Origin: JAQGMJ01 sp036271855
Lineage (GTDB): Bacteria > Pseudomonadota > Gammaproteobacteria > Burkholderiales > JAEUOS01
DNA length: 7,730 nt
Assembly: GCA_036271855.1 (NCBI GenBank)
Contig: DATAZV010000125.1
Coordinates: forward strand, 1-7,730
Reading direction: 5' to 3'
A model generated the notes under the pieces. The model ran no database searches and was not told the DNA's origin. It saw only the letters and a list, made by a program, of their open reading frames with translations. Numbering within the stretch: the first letter of the stretch is position 1; the number at the start of each line of letters is the position of its first letter. Shown one piece after another: positions 1 through 5,576 of this stretch. The position numbers and the translations under genes are program-made.

Positions 1-699
1 CTGGCCGGCCTGGTCAAGGGCGTGATCGGCCTGGGCCTGCCGACAGTAGCCATCGGCATCCTCGGCCTGGTGATGGCGCCTTCGCAGGCCGCGGCGATCC
101 TGATCGTGCCCTCGCTGGTGACCAACGTCTGGCAACTAGCCGCCGGTGCGCGCTTCGGCGCCCTGCTCAAACGCCTGTGGCCGCTGCTGGTCGGGACCTG
201 CGTGGGCAGCTGGGCCGGCACGCTGCTGTTCGAAGGCGTGAACATGCGCTGGGCGCCGGTGGCCCTGGGCGGCGCACTGATCGCCTACGTCCTGATCGGC
301 CTGTCGGCCGTGCAATTCTCGGTGCCCCGGCGCATCGAAGGCTGGCTCGGTCCGCTGATCGGCGCCACCACCGGCATCGTCACCGTAGCCACCGGCATCT
401 TCGTGGTGCCGACGGTGCCCTACCTGCAGGCGCTGGAGATGGACCGGGACGACCTGATCCAGGCGCTGGGCATCAATTTCACCGTCTCGACCATCGCCCT
501 GGCCGGCGGCCTGATGCACGGCGGCCTGCTGCGCCCGGCCATCCTGGGGTTCTCGGCCATCGCGCTGGTGACCGCGATGATCGGCATGTTCCTCGGCACG
601 CATTTGCGCGCGCGGATTCCGCCACCGGTTTTCCGCCGCTGTTTTTTCGGCGGCCTGTTGCTGCTCGGCTGTCACCTCACCCTGCGCGGGCTGCTCTAG
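1..699 (+). CDS. TauE/SafE family membrane permease (3' part, start outside window)
   Basis: The reading frame is open from the first base, so the gene starts upstream. A GTG at 22 could be mistaken for a start, but the preceding codons (LAGLVKG) already read as the family's first membrane helix. About 232 residues are visible; family members are usually near 250-270, so perhaps 15-30 residues are missing. Hydrophobic, Gly-rich stretches recur along the whole length, consistent with roughly seven or eight membrane helices in two similar halves. The Gly-rich motif VIGLGLP in the first half and LIGATTGIVTVATGIF in the second are the signature repeats of the TauE/SafE (former DUF81) family. Known members are proposed exporters of sulfite, sulfoacetate or other small organosulfur anions; the substrate here cannot be told. 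The TAG stop lies inside a 14-bp palindrome shared with the stop of the convergent gene. Family assignment is firm, function is inferred. Confidence 0.85.
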   Translation: MAGLVKGVIGLGLPTVAIGILGLVMAPSQAAAILIVPSLVTNVWQLAAGARFGALLKRLWPLLVGTCVGSWAGTLLFEGVNMRWAPVALGGALIAYVLIGLSAVQFSVPRRIEGWLGPLIGATTGIVTVATGIFVVPTVPYLQALEMDRDDLIQALGINFTVSTIALAGGLMHGGLLRPAILGFSAIALVTAMIGMFLGTHLRARIPPPVFRRCFFGGLLLLGCHLTLRGLL

Positions 700-709
700 C
701 GCGCGCTAG
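696..709. repeat. Perfect 14-bp palindrome containing the stop codons of two convergent genes
   Basis: CTAGCGCGCGCTAG is its own reverse complement. The TAG at 697-699 ends the TauE-like gene on the + strand, and the mirrored TAG (read 708-706 on the - strand) ends the convergent gene. In RNA from either strand it could fold to a 5-bp stem with a GCGC loop. On the + strand a second small inverted repeat follows (GGCGA 715-719 and TCGCC 726-730 around TTTTTG). No stem is directly followed by a U tract, so a bidirectional terminator role is possible but weakly supported. Confidence 0.5.
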
Positions 710-1593
710 CCGCCGGCGATTTTTGTCGCCTGGATCAGGAAGGCGCGGCGCCGGTCCGGCTCGGGCACGGCATCGGCCAGGTGCACCAGGAAACGGTTCT
801 GGTCCGGCAGATGGGCGCTGGCCTGCTTGATCAGCACCCGTGCGATCGGGCCGATCTCGCTGGCCAGGGCCTGTTCGATTTGCGCCAGGCGCGCAGCATC
901 CAGCCCATTCGCTGCCGCGGGCGGTGCCGAAACCATAGCCGGCGCCGGGACCGTGGCAGGCGCAGCCCGCGGCGGCGGCGTTCCCTTGGCCGGTGCGACA
1001 GCGGCCGGCGGCGGCGGTATTTCCTTGGCCGGTGCGGCAGCGACCAGCGGCACCGGCGCTTCCTTTGCCGGCGCGGCTTCGACGCCGATTTCAAATACGT
1101 CCAGGGTCTTGCCGCTGGCGGTGGTGCGCTTGCCCAGGGGCGTGAGCATGCCGCTGCTGATTTTCAGCAAATGCACCAGCACGGTCTGCAGTTGCGCCGT
1201 GGCCAGCGCCTGGTTCGGCTCGGCCAGGCCGGCGACGCGCACCGCGCCGTCGACACTGCTGCCGGAGATCGTCGCCTCCGCCGCCTGCGGGTCGGCCCGG
1301 GTCAGGGTGGCGACGTGGGCGCCGATGCGCAAGGGCGGCAGGTCCCAGGCCGAGCTGCGCGCCAGCGCAATCAGCGCCCGCGCAAAAGCCAGCGTCAGGG
1401 TCGGATGCGAAAAGCCCAGCAGCAGGCCGGCGCCGCTGACGCCCATGCTGGTCTCGGGCGGCGGCAGGCCGCTGAGCATGCCCATTCGCTCTTCGAGCAG
1501 GGCCGCCGCGGTCGAGCCCGGCGGCAGAGCCGCGCCTTCGACGAAGGTGATGTAGGCCGCCGTCGGCAGCTTGCTCTCGTTCAGATCGGCCAT
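706..1593 (-). CDS. Unrecognised protein: degenerate class III cyclase-like domain, Ala/Pro linker, small C-terminal domain
   Basis: This is a 295-residue protein with no signal peptide or membrane helix, so it is probably cytoplasmic. Residues ~10-170 follow the outline of a class III adenylate/guanylate cyclase domain: ITFVEG..PGST near 15-28, SGAGLLLGF at 53-61, LRIGAH at 88-93, and ISGSSVDGAVRVAGLAEPNQ at 109-128, where cyclases have the VNxAARL element. Catalytic positions look lost: the metal-binding Asp of the usual GDG motif is Ala (SGAG), the first Asp position is Glu or absent, and the VN Asn is Asp. Residues ~172-229 are a low-complexity linker with three APAK(E/G) repeats followed by Pro runs. 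Residues ~230-295 form a compact helical domain (IEQALASEIGPIARVLIKQA), resembling tails I associate with betaproteobacterial Ser/Thr kinases and cyclases. Upstream AGGGGAG lies about 14 nt before the ATG, longer than usual spacing. The cyclase relationship is a judgement from motif order, and function is unknown. Confidence 0.75.
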   Translation of the reverse strand: MADLNESKLPTAAYITFVEGAALPPGSTAAALLEERMGMLSGLPPPETSMGVSGAGLLLGFSHPTLTLAFARALIALARSSAWDLPPLRIGAHVATLTRADPQAAEATISGSSVDGAVRVAGLAEPNQALATAQLQTVLVHLLKISSGMLTPLGKRTTASGKTLDVFEIGVEAAPAKEAPVPLVAAAPAKEIPPPPAAVAPAKGTPPPRAAPATVPAPAMVSAPPAAANGLDAARLAQIEQALASEIGPIARVLIKQASAHLPDQNRFLVHLADAVPEPDRRRAFLIQATKIAGG

Positions 1594-1640
1594 GCTTTGT
1601 CAGTTCGCTCCCCTGGTCCAACAACCTGCTCCCCGGGGCT

Positions 1641-1646
1641 ACTATA
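1641..1646 (-). promoter_or_regulatory. Candidate -10 box for the cyclase-like gene
   Basis: Read on the - strand this is TATAGT, five of six matches to the sigma-70 -10 consensus, placed about 50 bases before the ATG at 1593. The hexamer 17 bp upstream (TTTCGC) is a poor -35 match. It lies in the 129-bp divergent region shared with the Bug gene at 1723. Confidence 0.3.
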
Positions 1647-1680
1647 CCCGCCGGACTGGTGGCGCGAAAGCCGTAACCCG

Positions 1681-1686
1681 TATCAT
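1681..1686 (+). promoter_or_regulatory. Candidate -10 box for the first Bug-family gene
   Basis: TATCAT matches five of six positions of the -10 consensus and would give a leader of about 30 nt before the ATG at 1723. No convincing -35 is visible at 16-18 bp spacing (TGGTGG is the nearest), so an activator or a false match are both possible. Confidence 0.3.
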
Positions 1687-1710
1687 GCGCCTGCCCCAAT
1701 GGATAAAAAG

Positions 1711-1715
1711 AGGAG
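1711..1715 (+). promoter_or_regulatory. Ribosome binding site that fixes the Bug gene start
   Basis: AGGAG lies 7 nt upstream of the ATG at 1723, preceded by an A-rich stretch (AAAAAG). It favours this start over the upstream in-frame codons, which would place non-signal sequence ahead of the signal peptide. Confidence 0.8.
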
Positions 1716-1722
1716 ACCCACA

Positions 1723-2706
1723 ATGCTGCCCGCCCGCCTGCTTGCCGCCTGCGCGCTTGGCGCCTGCGTGCTGCTCGGCGCAGCCGCGCCCGCGCTTGCC
1801 CAGCCCGCCACTTACCCCAACCGCCAGGTGCGCCTGATCGCCACCTACCCGCCCGGCGGCGCCTCCGACATCATGGCGCGCATCGTCGGGCAAAAGCTCT
1901 CTGAATTGTGGAGCCAGCCGGTGGTGATCGAAAACAAGTCCGGCGCCAATGGCTCGATCGGCCTGGAATACGCCGCGCACCAGCCGAACGACGGCAGCTC
2001 CTTCGTCATCGGCAACCTGGGCCCGGTATCGGTCAATCCACTGATCAGTAAGGTGCCCTACGACATGAACCGCGACTTCGCCGCCGTCAGCCTGATCGCC
2101 AGCAGTCCGGTGATCCTGGTGATCAACGCCAGCACACCGGCGGCTAACCTGCAGGAATTGCTGGCGCTGGCGCGCGCCAAGCCGGGCAGCTTGAACTTCG
2201 GCTCCGCCGGTTCCGGCAGCCTGGGGCACCTGGGCGGCGAGATGATGAAGCGGATGGCGAAAATCGACATCGTGCACGTGCCCTACAAGGGCGGCATCCT
2301 GGCGATCAACGACCTGCTCGCCGGACAGGTGCAGATGATGTTCGCCGACCCGCAGCCTATCCTGCCGCACATGCGCGCCGGCAAGGTGCGCGCGCTGGCG
2401 GTTTCCACCGCCAGGCGCAGCCCGGCGGCGCCGGAGATTCCGACGCTCGGCGAAGCCGGACTGCCCGGATTCGTCGCCGACAACTGGTGGGGCGTCTACC
2501 TGCCCGCCGGCACGCCGAAGGCGATCGTCGACAAGCTGCAGGCCGACCTGGTACGTGCCATGCAAAGCGCCGACGTCAAGGACAAGTTCATCGCCATGGG
2601 CATCGAGTCGTTGAGTACGACGCCGGAGGCGCTGCGCGACTACGCGCGCGCAGAAAGCGAAAAATACGGCAAGCTGGTGCGCGAGGCCGGCATCAAGGCG
2701 GAGTAG
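1723..2706 (+). CDS. Bug/TctC-family tripartite tricarboxylate transporter substrate-binding protein
   Basis: This is a 327-residue secreted protein of typical family length. Residues 1-26 are a Sec signal peptide (Arg at 5, Ala/Leu-rich core, cleavage after ALA at 24-26, mature protein starting QPATYP). Family hallmarks follow in order: IATYPPGGASDIMAR at 39-53, VVIENKSGANGSIG at 67-80, a Gly/Ser-rich loop SAGSGSLGHLGGE at 161-173, the strongly conserved VPYKG at 186-190, DLLAGQVQMMF at 197-207, VRALAVST at 222-229 and EIPTLGEAGLPGF at 238-250. These proteins fold as two-lobed periplasmic receptors that capture small carboxylates or related solutes and can pass them to a TctA/TctB-type permease. 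No permease gene is present nearby, so this is an orphan receptor whose ligand cannot be read from sequence. The frame stays open upstream to 781, but the ribosome site and signal peptide place the start at 1723. It ends 9 bp from a convergent paralogue. Confidence 0.93.
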   Translation: MLPARLLAACALGACVLLGAAAPALAQPATYPNRQVRLIATYPPGGASDIMARIVGQKLSELWSQPVVIENKSGANGSIGLEYAAHQPNDGSSFVIGNLGPVSVNPLISKVPYDMNRDFAAVSLIASSPVILVINASTPAANLQELLALARAKPGSLNFGSAGSGSLGHLGGEMMKRMAKIDIVHVPYKGGILAINDLLAGQVQMMFADPQPILPHMRAGKVRALAVSTARRSPAAPEIPTLGEAGLPGFVADNWWGVYLPAGTPKAIVDKLQADLVRAMQSADVKDKFIAMGIESLSTTPEALRDYARAESEKYGKLVREAGIKAE

Positions 2707-2715
2707 CCCGGCGCC

Positions 2716-3693
2716 CTACTCCGCGCGCGCGCCCGAGGCGACGATCACCTTGCGCCACTTTTCGGTTTCCGCCTTGATCAGCGCGGCAAAATCGGCGGAA
2801 CTGCCGAACACCGGCTCCGCCCCTTCGGTGGCCAGGCGCTCCTTGAAGGCGGCGGTGGCCACCAGCTTCGCGGTCTGGTCGTGGATTTCGCGGATCACCG
2901 GCTCCGGGGTCGCCTTCGGCGCCAGCACGCCATAGTTGAGCGTGCTCTCGAAGCCGGGCAAGCCGGAGGAAGACGCCGTCGGCACTCCCGGCAGCATCGG
3001 CAGCGGGTGCGCCCCGGTCACCGCCAGCGCCTTCAGGCGCTTCGCCTGCACATAGGGCAAGGCGGTGGGAATCACGCTGAACATCATCTGCACCTGGCCG
3101 CCCAGCAGGTCGGTGACGGCCGGGCTGGTGCCCTTGTAGGGCACGTGGGTGATCGAAACACCCGCCATGTTCTTGAACAGTTCGCCTGCCAGGTGCGAGC
3201 CGGTGCCGCTGCCGCTGGACGCAAAGTTGTACGCGCCCGGCCTGGCCTTGGCCGCGGCGATCAGCTCTTTCACCGAATTGGCCGCCTCGTTCGGCCCCAC
3301 CACCAGCACCAGCGGCGTGGAGGCGATCAGGCTGATCGGCGCCAGGTCCTTTTGCGGGTCGTAGGAAAGCTTGGTGTACAGGCTGGGGTTGATCGCCAGC
3401 GTGCCGGTATGCCCGAGCAACAGCGTGTAGCCGTCGGCCGGCGATTTGGCGACAAAGTCGCTGCCGATGTTGCCGCCGGCGCCCGGGCGGTTTTCGACGA
3501 ACACCTGCTGCTTCCAGGCGGCCGACAGGCCCTGCGCCAGCAGGCGGGCAAAGGCATCATTGCCGCCGCCCGGCGCGAACGGCACCACGATCTTTACGGG
3601 GTGGCTGGGAAAATCATCGGCGCGCGCGGCACCGGTCAGGCCCAGACAGGCACAGGCCAAGGCCGTGCCCGCCCGTTGAAAAATGGATCTCAT
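2716..3693 (-). CDS. Second Bug/TctC-family substrate-binding protein
   Basis: This is a 325-residue secreted paralogue of the protein at 1723-2706. Residues 1-25 are a signal peptide (Arg at 2 and 7, Ala/Cys/Leu core, cleavage after ARA at 23-25, mature start DDFPSHP). The same hallmarks appear: IVVPFAPGGGNDAFAR at 35-50, VFVENRPGAGGNIGSDF at 64-80, SGSGTGSHLAGELF at 160-173, VPYKG at 184-188, DLLGGQVQMMF at 195-205, LKALAVTG at 220-227 and GVPTASSSGLPGF at 236-248. The specificity loops differ clearly from the neighbour (SVIPTALPYVQ versus ADPQPILPHMR), suggesting another ligand. The ATG overlaps the TGA of the upstream phosphodiesterase-fold gene as ATGA. There is no Shine-Dalgarno sequence before it (ATTTCGAATTCAC), so translation is probably coupled to that gene. 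No TctA/TctB partner is seen. Confidence 0.93.
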   Translation of the reverse strand: MRSIFQRAGTALACACLGLTGAARADDFPSHPVKIVVPFAPGGGNDAFARLLAQGLSAAWKQQVFVENRPGAGGNIGSDFVAKSPADGYTLLLGHTGTLAINPSLYTKLSYDPQKDLAPISLIASTPLVLVVGPNEAANSVKELIAAAKARPGAYNFASSGSGTGSHLAGELFKNMAGVSITHVPYKGTSPAVTDLLGGQVQMMFSVIPTALPYVQAKRLKALAVTGAHPLPMLPGVPTASSSGLPGFESTLNYGVLAPKATPEPVIREIHDQTAKLVATAAFKERLATEGAEPVFGSSADFAALIKAETEKWRKVIVASGARAE

Positions 3694-4460
3694 GTGAATT
3701 CGAAATCGGCGACCAGGATGTGATGGTCGGAAGCCGGCGTCGGCAGCACCTGGTGGCGCACCGCCCGCAGCTCCTTGCTGTGGAAAATATGGTCCAGCAC
3801 GTAGGGGCGGCGGCGCCAGGTGATTTCCTTGTCCTGCACGCTTTGAAACCCGCCCGCCGCAAACTGGCTCAGCAGCGAGGCGTGATTGCTGACGTTGAAA
3901 TCGCCGCCCAAAAGCGTTGCCCCGCCGCTGGCGCGCAGCGACTCGATCACCATCTCGCGCTGGCCCAGGTGCTGCTCGCTGCTCGAATTGAGCATGAAAA
4001 AGGCCAGCAGATGGACGTCGAAGACGTGGAGCTCGCGCCCCTGGATGGTGGTGGCCGCGCCGATCAGCAGGCGGTCGGTCGGCGTCATGGTCTTGCCGCC
4101 GAACTGGAATTCGACCGGCGGCGAGTGCAGTTCGCGGCGCATTTGCGCGCGCAGCGGCGTTTTGGAGAAAATCGCCAGGCCGATGCCGAAAGGCAGCTCG
4201 CGCGGATCCTGCTTCGGATAGGAAAAATAGCTGTCGTAGCCCGGCAGCGCCGCTTTCAGGCGGCTGTAATTGGGCGGCGGCTCGGTCTGGACCCCCTCGG
4301 GGCGCGCCTGCTCGACTTCCTGCAGGATGACGATATCGGCGTCCTGGCGCCGGATTTCCCCGATCGCCAGGTCGAGATTGACCGGCGCGTGGTCCGGGTC
4401 GCCGTCATCCCAGACCTGGCCGAACTGCATGTTGAACTGCATGACCCGGAAGGAACCCAT
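3690..4460 (-). CDS. Endonuclease/exonuclease/phosphatase (EEP) fold family protein
   Basis: This 256-residue protein has the complete motif set of the metal-dependent EEP superfamily (DNase I / exonuclease III / sphingomyelinase fold). It shows VMQFNMQ with Asn10, ILQEVE with the metal-ligand Glu48, GIGLAIFSK at 92-100, FDVHLL with Asp148/His150, GGDFN with Asp187/Asn189, LDHIF with Asp223/His224, and the terminal catalytic SDHH with Asp245/His246. No signal peptide or membrane helix is evident, so it should act in the cytoplasm. Members hydrolyse phosphodiester bonds in nucleic acids, phospholipids or phosphoinositides; the substrate here is unknown. It is shorter than a typical ExoIII (~268) and lacks that enzyme's specific motifs, so a DNA-repair assignment is not made. 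The stop overlaps the start of the downstream Bug gene by 4 bp (ATGA), indicating an operon. The chosen ATG has no good ribosome site; Met7 or Met11 are alternative starts. Confidence 0.88.
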   Translation of the reverse strand: MGSFRVMQFNMQFGQVWDDGDPDHAPVNLDLAIGEIRRQDADIVILQEVEQARPEGVQTEPPPNYSRLKAALPGYDSYFSYPKQDPRELPFGIGLAIFSKTPLRAQMRRELHSPPVEFQFGGKTMTPTDRLLIGAATTIQGRELHVFDVHLLAFFMLNSSSEQHLGQREMVIESLRASGGATLLGGDFNVSNHASLLSQFAAGGFQSVQDKEITWRRRPYVLDHIFHSKELRAVRHQVLPTPASDHHILVADFEFT

Positions 4461-4642
4461 TTAGGCTTTTTGTTCCATCGGCTGAAGTTGGGCTGACATG
4501 TAGGTTGTTTGTGTTGCAGATGCAAGCAGCCGGAGTTTGCCACAACTGCGCCAAGGCCATCGCCAGCCGTTGACAAGCAGTTGCTAATATCGAAATCGGC
4601 ACAATGTTATCCCGGCAATCCGGTTTTGATTAAACTTTCTTC
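4461..4642. promoter_or_regulatory. Divergent promoter region between the EEP-fold gene and the sirtuin gene
   Basis: This 182-bp region is visibly more A/T-rich than its flanks near the sirtuin start. Toward the sirtuin, TTGCTA at 4581-4586 and TGTTAT at 4605-4610 (18-bp spacing) form a modest sigma-70 candidate. A perfect TTGACA lies at 4570-4575 but no -10 box sits at the right distance. A perfect short inverted repeat, TTGCA-GA-TGCAA, lies at 4514-4525 and could be a dimeric regulator site. Transcription must start here in both directions, but the exact elements are uncertain. Confidence 0.4.
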
Positions 4643-5515
4643 ATGATCTCCGCCGCACCGCCTGCTGCAAGCCTCGCCGATCTCGCCAGCGCGCCGATTG
4701 AGTCGCTGGTTCATTTCCTCGACGCCCACCCGCGCCTGCAGGTGCTGACCGGCGCCGGTGTCAGCACCGGCTCCGGCATTCCCGACTACCGCGACGGCGA
4801 CGGCGCATGGAAGCGCAAGCCGCCGGTGGCGCACCAGGATTTCCTCACCGACCCGGGCGTGCGCCGCCGCTACTGGGCGCGCAGCCTGCTCGGCTGGCCG
4901 CAAATGGCCGCCGCCGCGCCCAACCAGGCCCATGCGGCGCTGGCGCGCCTGGGTGCGGCCGGCCATGTGCGCCAGCTGGTGACGCAGAACGTCGACGGCC
5001 TGCACGGGCTTGCCGGCAGCGGCGACGTGCTGGAATTGCACGGCAGCATCCACACGGTCGGCTGCATGGCATGCCGGGAGCGTCATGGGCGGGCCGCGAT
5101 ACAGGCCGAATTGACCCGCACCAACCCGCGCTTTGCAGCCTTGCAGGGCGCGCCGGCGCCGGACGGCGATGCCGATCTGGAAGCCGACAGTTTCGACGAC
5201 TTCGTCGTTCCCGCCTGCATCGCCTGCGGCGGGCTGCTGAAACCGGATGTGGTCTTTTTTGGCGACAGCGTGCCGCGGGCGCGCCTGGACACCGCCTGGG
5301 AGGCCCTGGCCGACAGCGACGCGCTGCTGGTGGTGGGCTCTTCCCTGATGGTCTATTCCGGCTACCGCTTTTGCCTGAAGGCGGCCGAACTGGGCAAGCC
5401 GGTGGCGGCGATCAATCTCGGGCGTACGCGTGCCGACGCGCTGTTCGCGCTGAAGGTCGAGAGCGCCTGCGGCCCCGCCTTGCAGGGGTTGCTGGACCGC
5501 TTGGGTCTGCCCTAA
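4643..5515 (+). CDS. NAD-dependent protein deacylase, Sir2 family (sirtuin)
   Basis: This 290-residue protein has every sirtuin hallmark. The NAD-binding motif GAGVSTGSGIPDYR lies at 37-50, TQNVDGLH at 114-121, and the catalytic His133 in ELHGS. A zinc site is formed by CMAC (Cys141, Cys144) and CIAC (Cys192, Cys195). GGLLKPDVVFFGDSVP spans 196-211, VGSSLMVYSGYRF lies near 231-243, and INLG follows for the adenosine end of NAD. Sirtuins use NAD to remove acetyl or other acyl groups from lysines, giving nicotinamide and O-acyl-ADP-ribose; the protein should be cytosolic. The order and wording of motifs (DYRD after GIP, LKPDVVFFG, MVYSGYRF) resemble the class II (SIRT4-like) branch more than CobB. 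The stretch of ~47 residues between the two Cys pairs is long for a zinc ribbon. No Shine-Dalgarno precedes the ATG, only an A/T-rich leader, so initiation may be weak or leader-dependent. Confidence 0.95.
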   Translation: MISAAPPAASLADLASAPIESLVHFLDAHPRLQVLTGAGVSTGSGIPDYRDGDGAWKRKPPVAHQDFLTDPGVRRRYWARSLLGWPQMAAAAPNQAHAALARLGAAGHVRQLVTQNVDGLHGLAGSGDVLELHGSIHTVGCMACRERHGRAAIQAELTRTNPRFAALQGAPAPDGDADLEADSFDDFVVPACIACGGLLKPDVVFFGDSVPRARLDTAWEALADSDALLVVGSSLMVYSGYRFCLKAAELGKPVAAINLGRTRADALFALKVESACGPALQGLLDRLGLP

Positions 5516-5576
5516 GGTCAACTCGGGTCAACCCGGGTCAACCCGGGTCAGCCCGGGTCAACCTGGGTCAACCCGG
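5516..5576. repeat. Tandem array of about six 10-bp units, consensus ACCCGGGTCA
   Basis: Successive 10-bp units read ACTCGGGTCA (5521-5530), ACCCGGGTCA (5531-5540 and 5541-5550), GCCCGGGTCA (5551-5560) and ACCTGGGTCA (5561-5570). A degenerate leading half unit (GGTCA, 5516-5520) and a trailing ACCCGG flank them. Each perfect unit contains the 8-bp palindrome ACCCGGGT, so RNA from either strand can form several alternative GC-rich hairpins. The array starts one base after the sirtuin stop and runs into the last codons of the convergent histidine kinase (stop at 5568-5570). Because the period is 10, the TGA on the - strand falls in all three frames. It may act as a bidirectional transcription barrier; no U tract is present. 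Confidence 0.9.

Noticed and set aside
136..675. 179-codon - strand frame over the permease gene
   Set aside because: It is rich in Gln, Ala and Arg, antisense to a hydrophobic TauE-type protein with family motifs.
1657..1675. Sigma-54 promoter ahead of the first Bug gene
   Set aside because: TGGCGCG is present at 1659-ish but the second conserved TGC element at the fixed spacing is missing.
781..1722. Upstream extension of the Bug gene frame, adding over 300 codons
   Set aside because: The extension is antisense to the cyclase-like gene and has an Arg/Gln-rich, low-information composition. A ribosome site and signal peptide fix the start at 1723.
2881..3723. 280-codon + strand frame over the second Bug gene
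   Set aside because: It is a shadow of a clear Bug-family protein on the - strand and shows no motifs of its own.
3720..4496. 258-codon + strand frame over the EEP-fold gene
   Set aside because: It is antisense to a protein with all EEP catalytic motifs, and its composition (Arg, His, Gln, Ala) is typical of shadows.
4570..4575. Perfect TTGACA as the -35 box of the sirtuin promoter
   Set aside because: No acceptable -10 lies 16-18 bp downstream; the nearest TAATAT is only 9 bp away.
3700..4600. Shared 11-mer TCGAAATCGGC at 3700-3710 and 4590-4600 as flanking repeats of a mobile segment
   Set aside because: The match is short, does not extend further, and the DNA between encodes part of an operon with normal composition and no mobility gene.
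4607..5521. 304-codon - strand frame over the sirtuin gene
   Set aside because: It is antisense to a complete sirtuin; no motifs and no ribosome site.
5516..5576. Possible CRISPR array
   Set aside because: Units are 10 bp and directly abut, with no spacers and no cas genes in the window.
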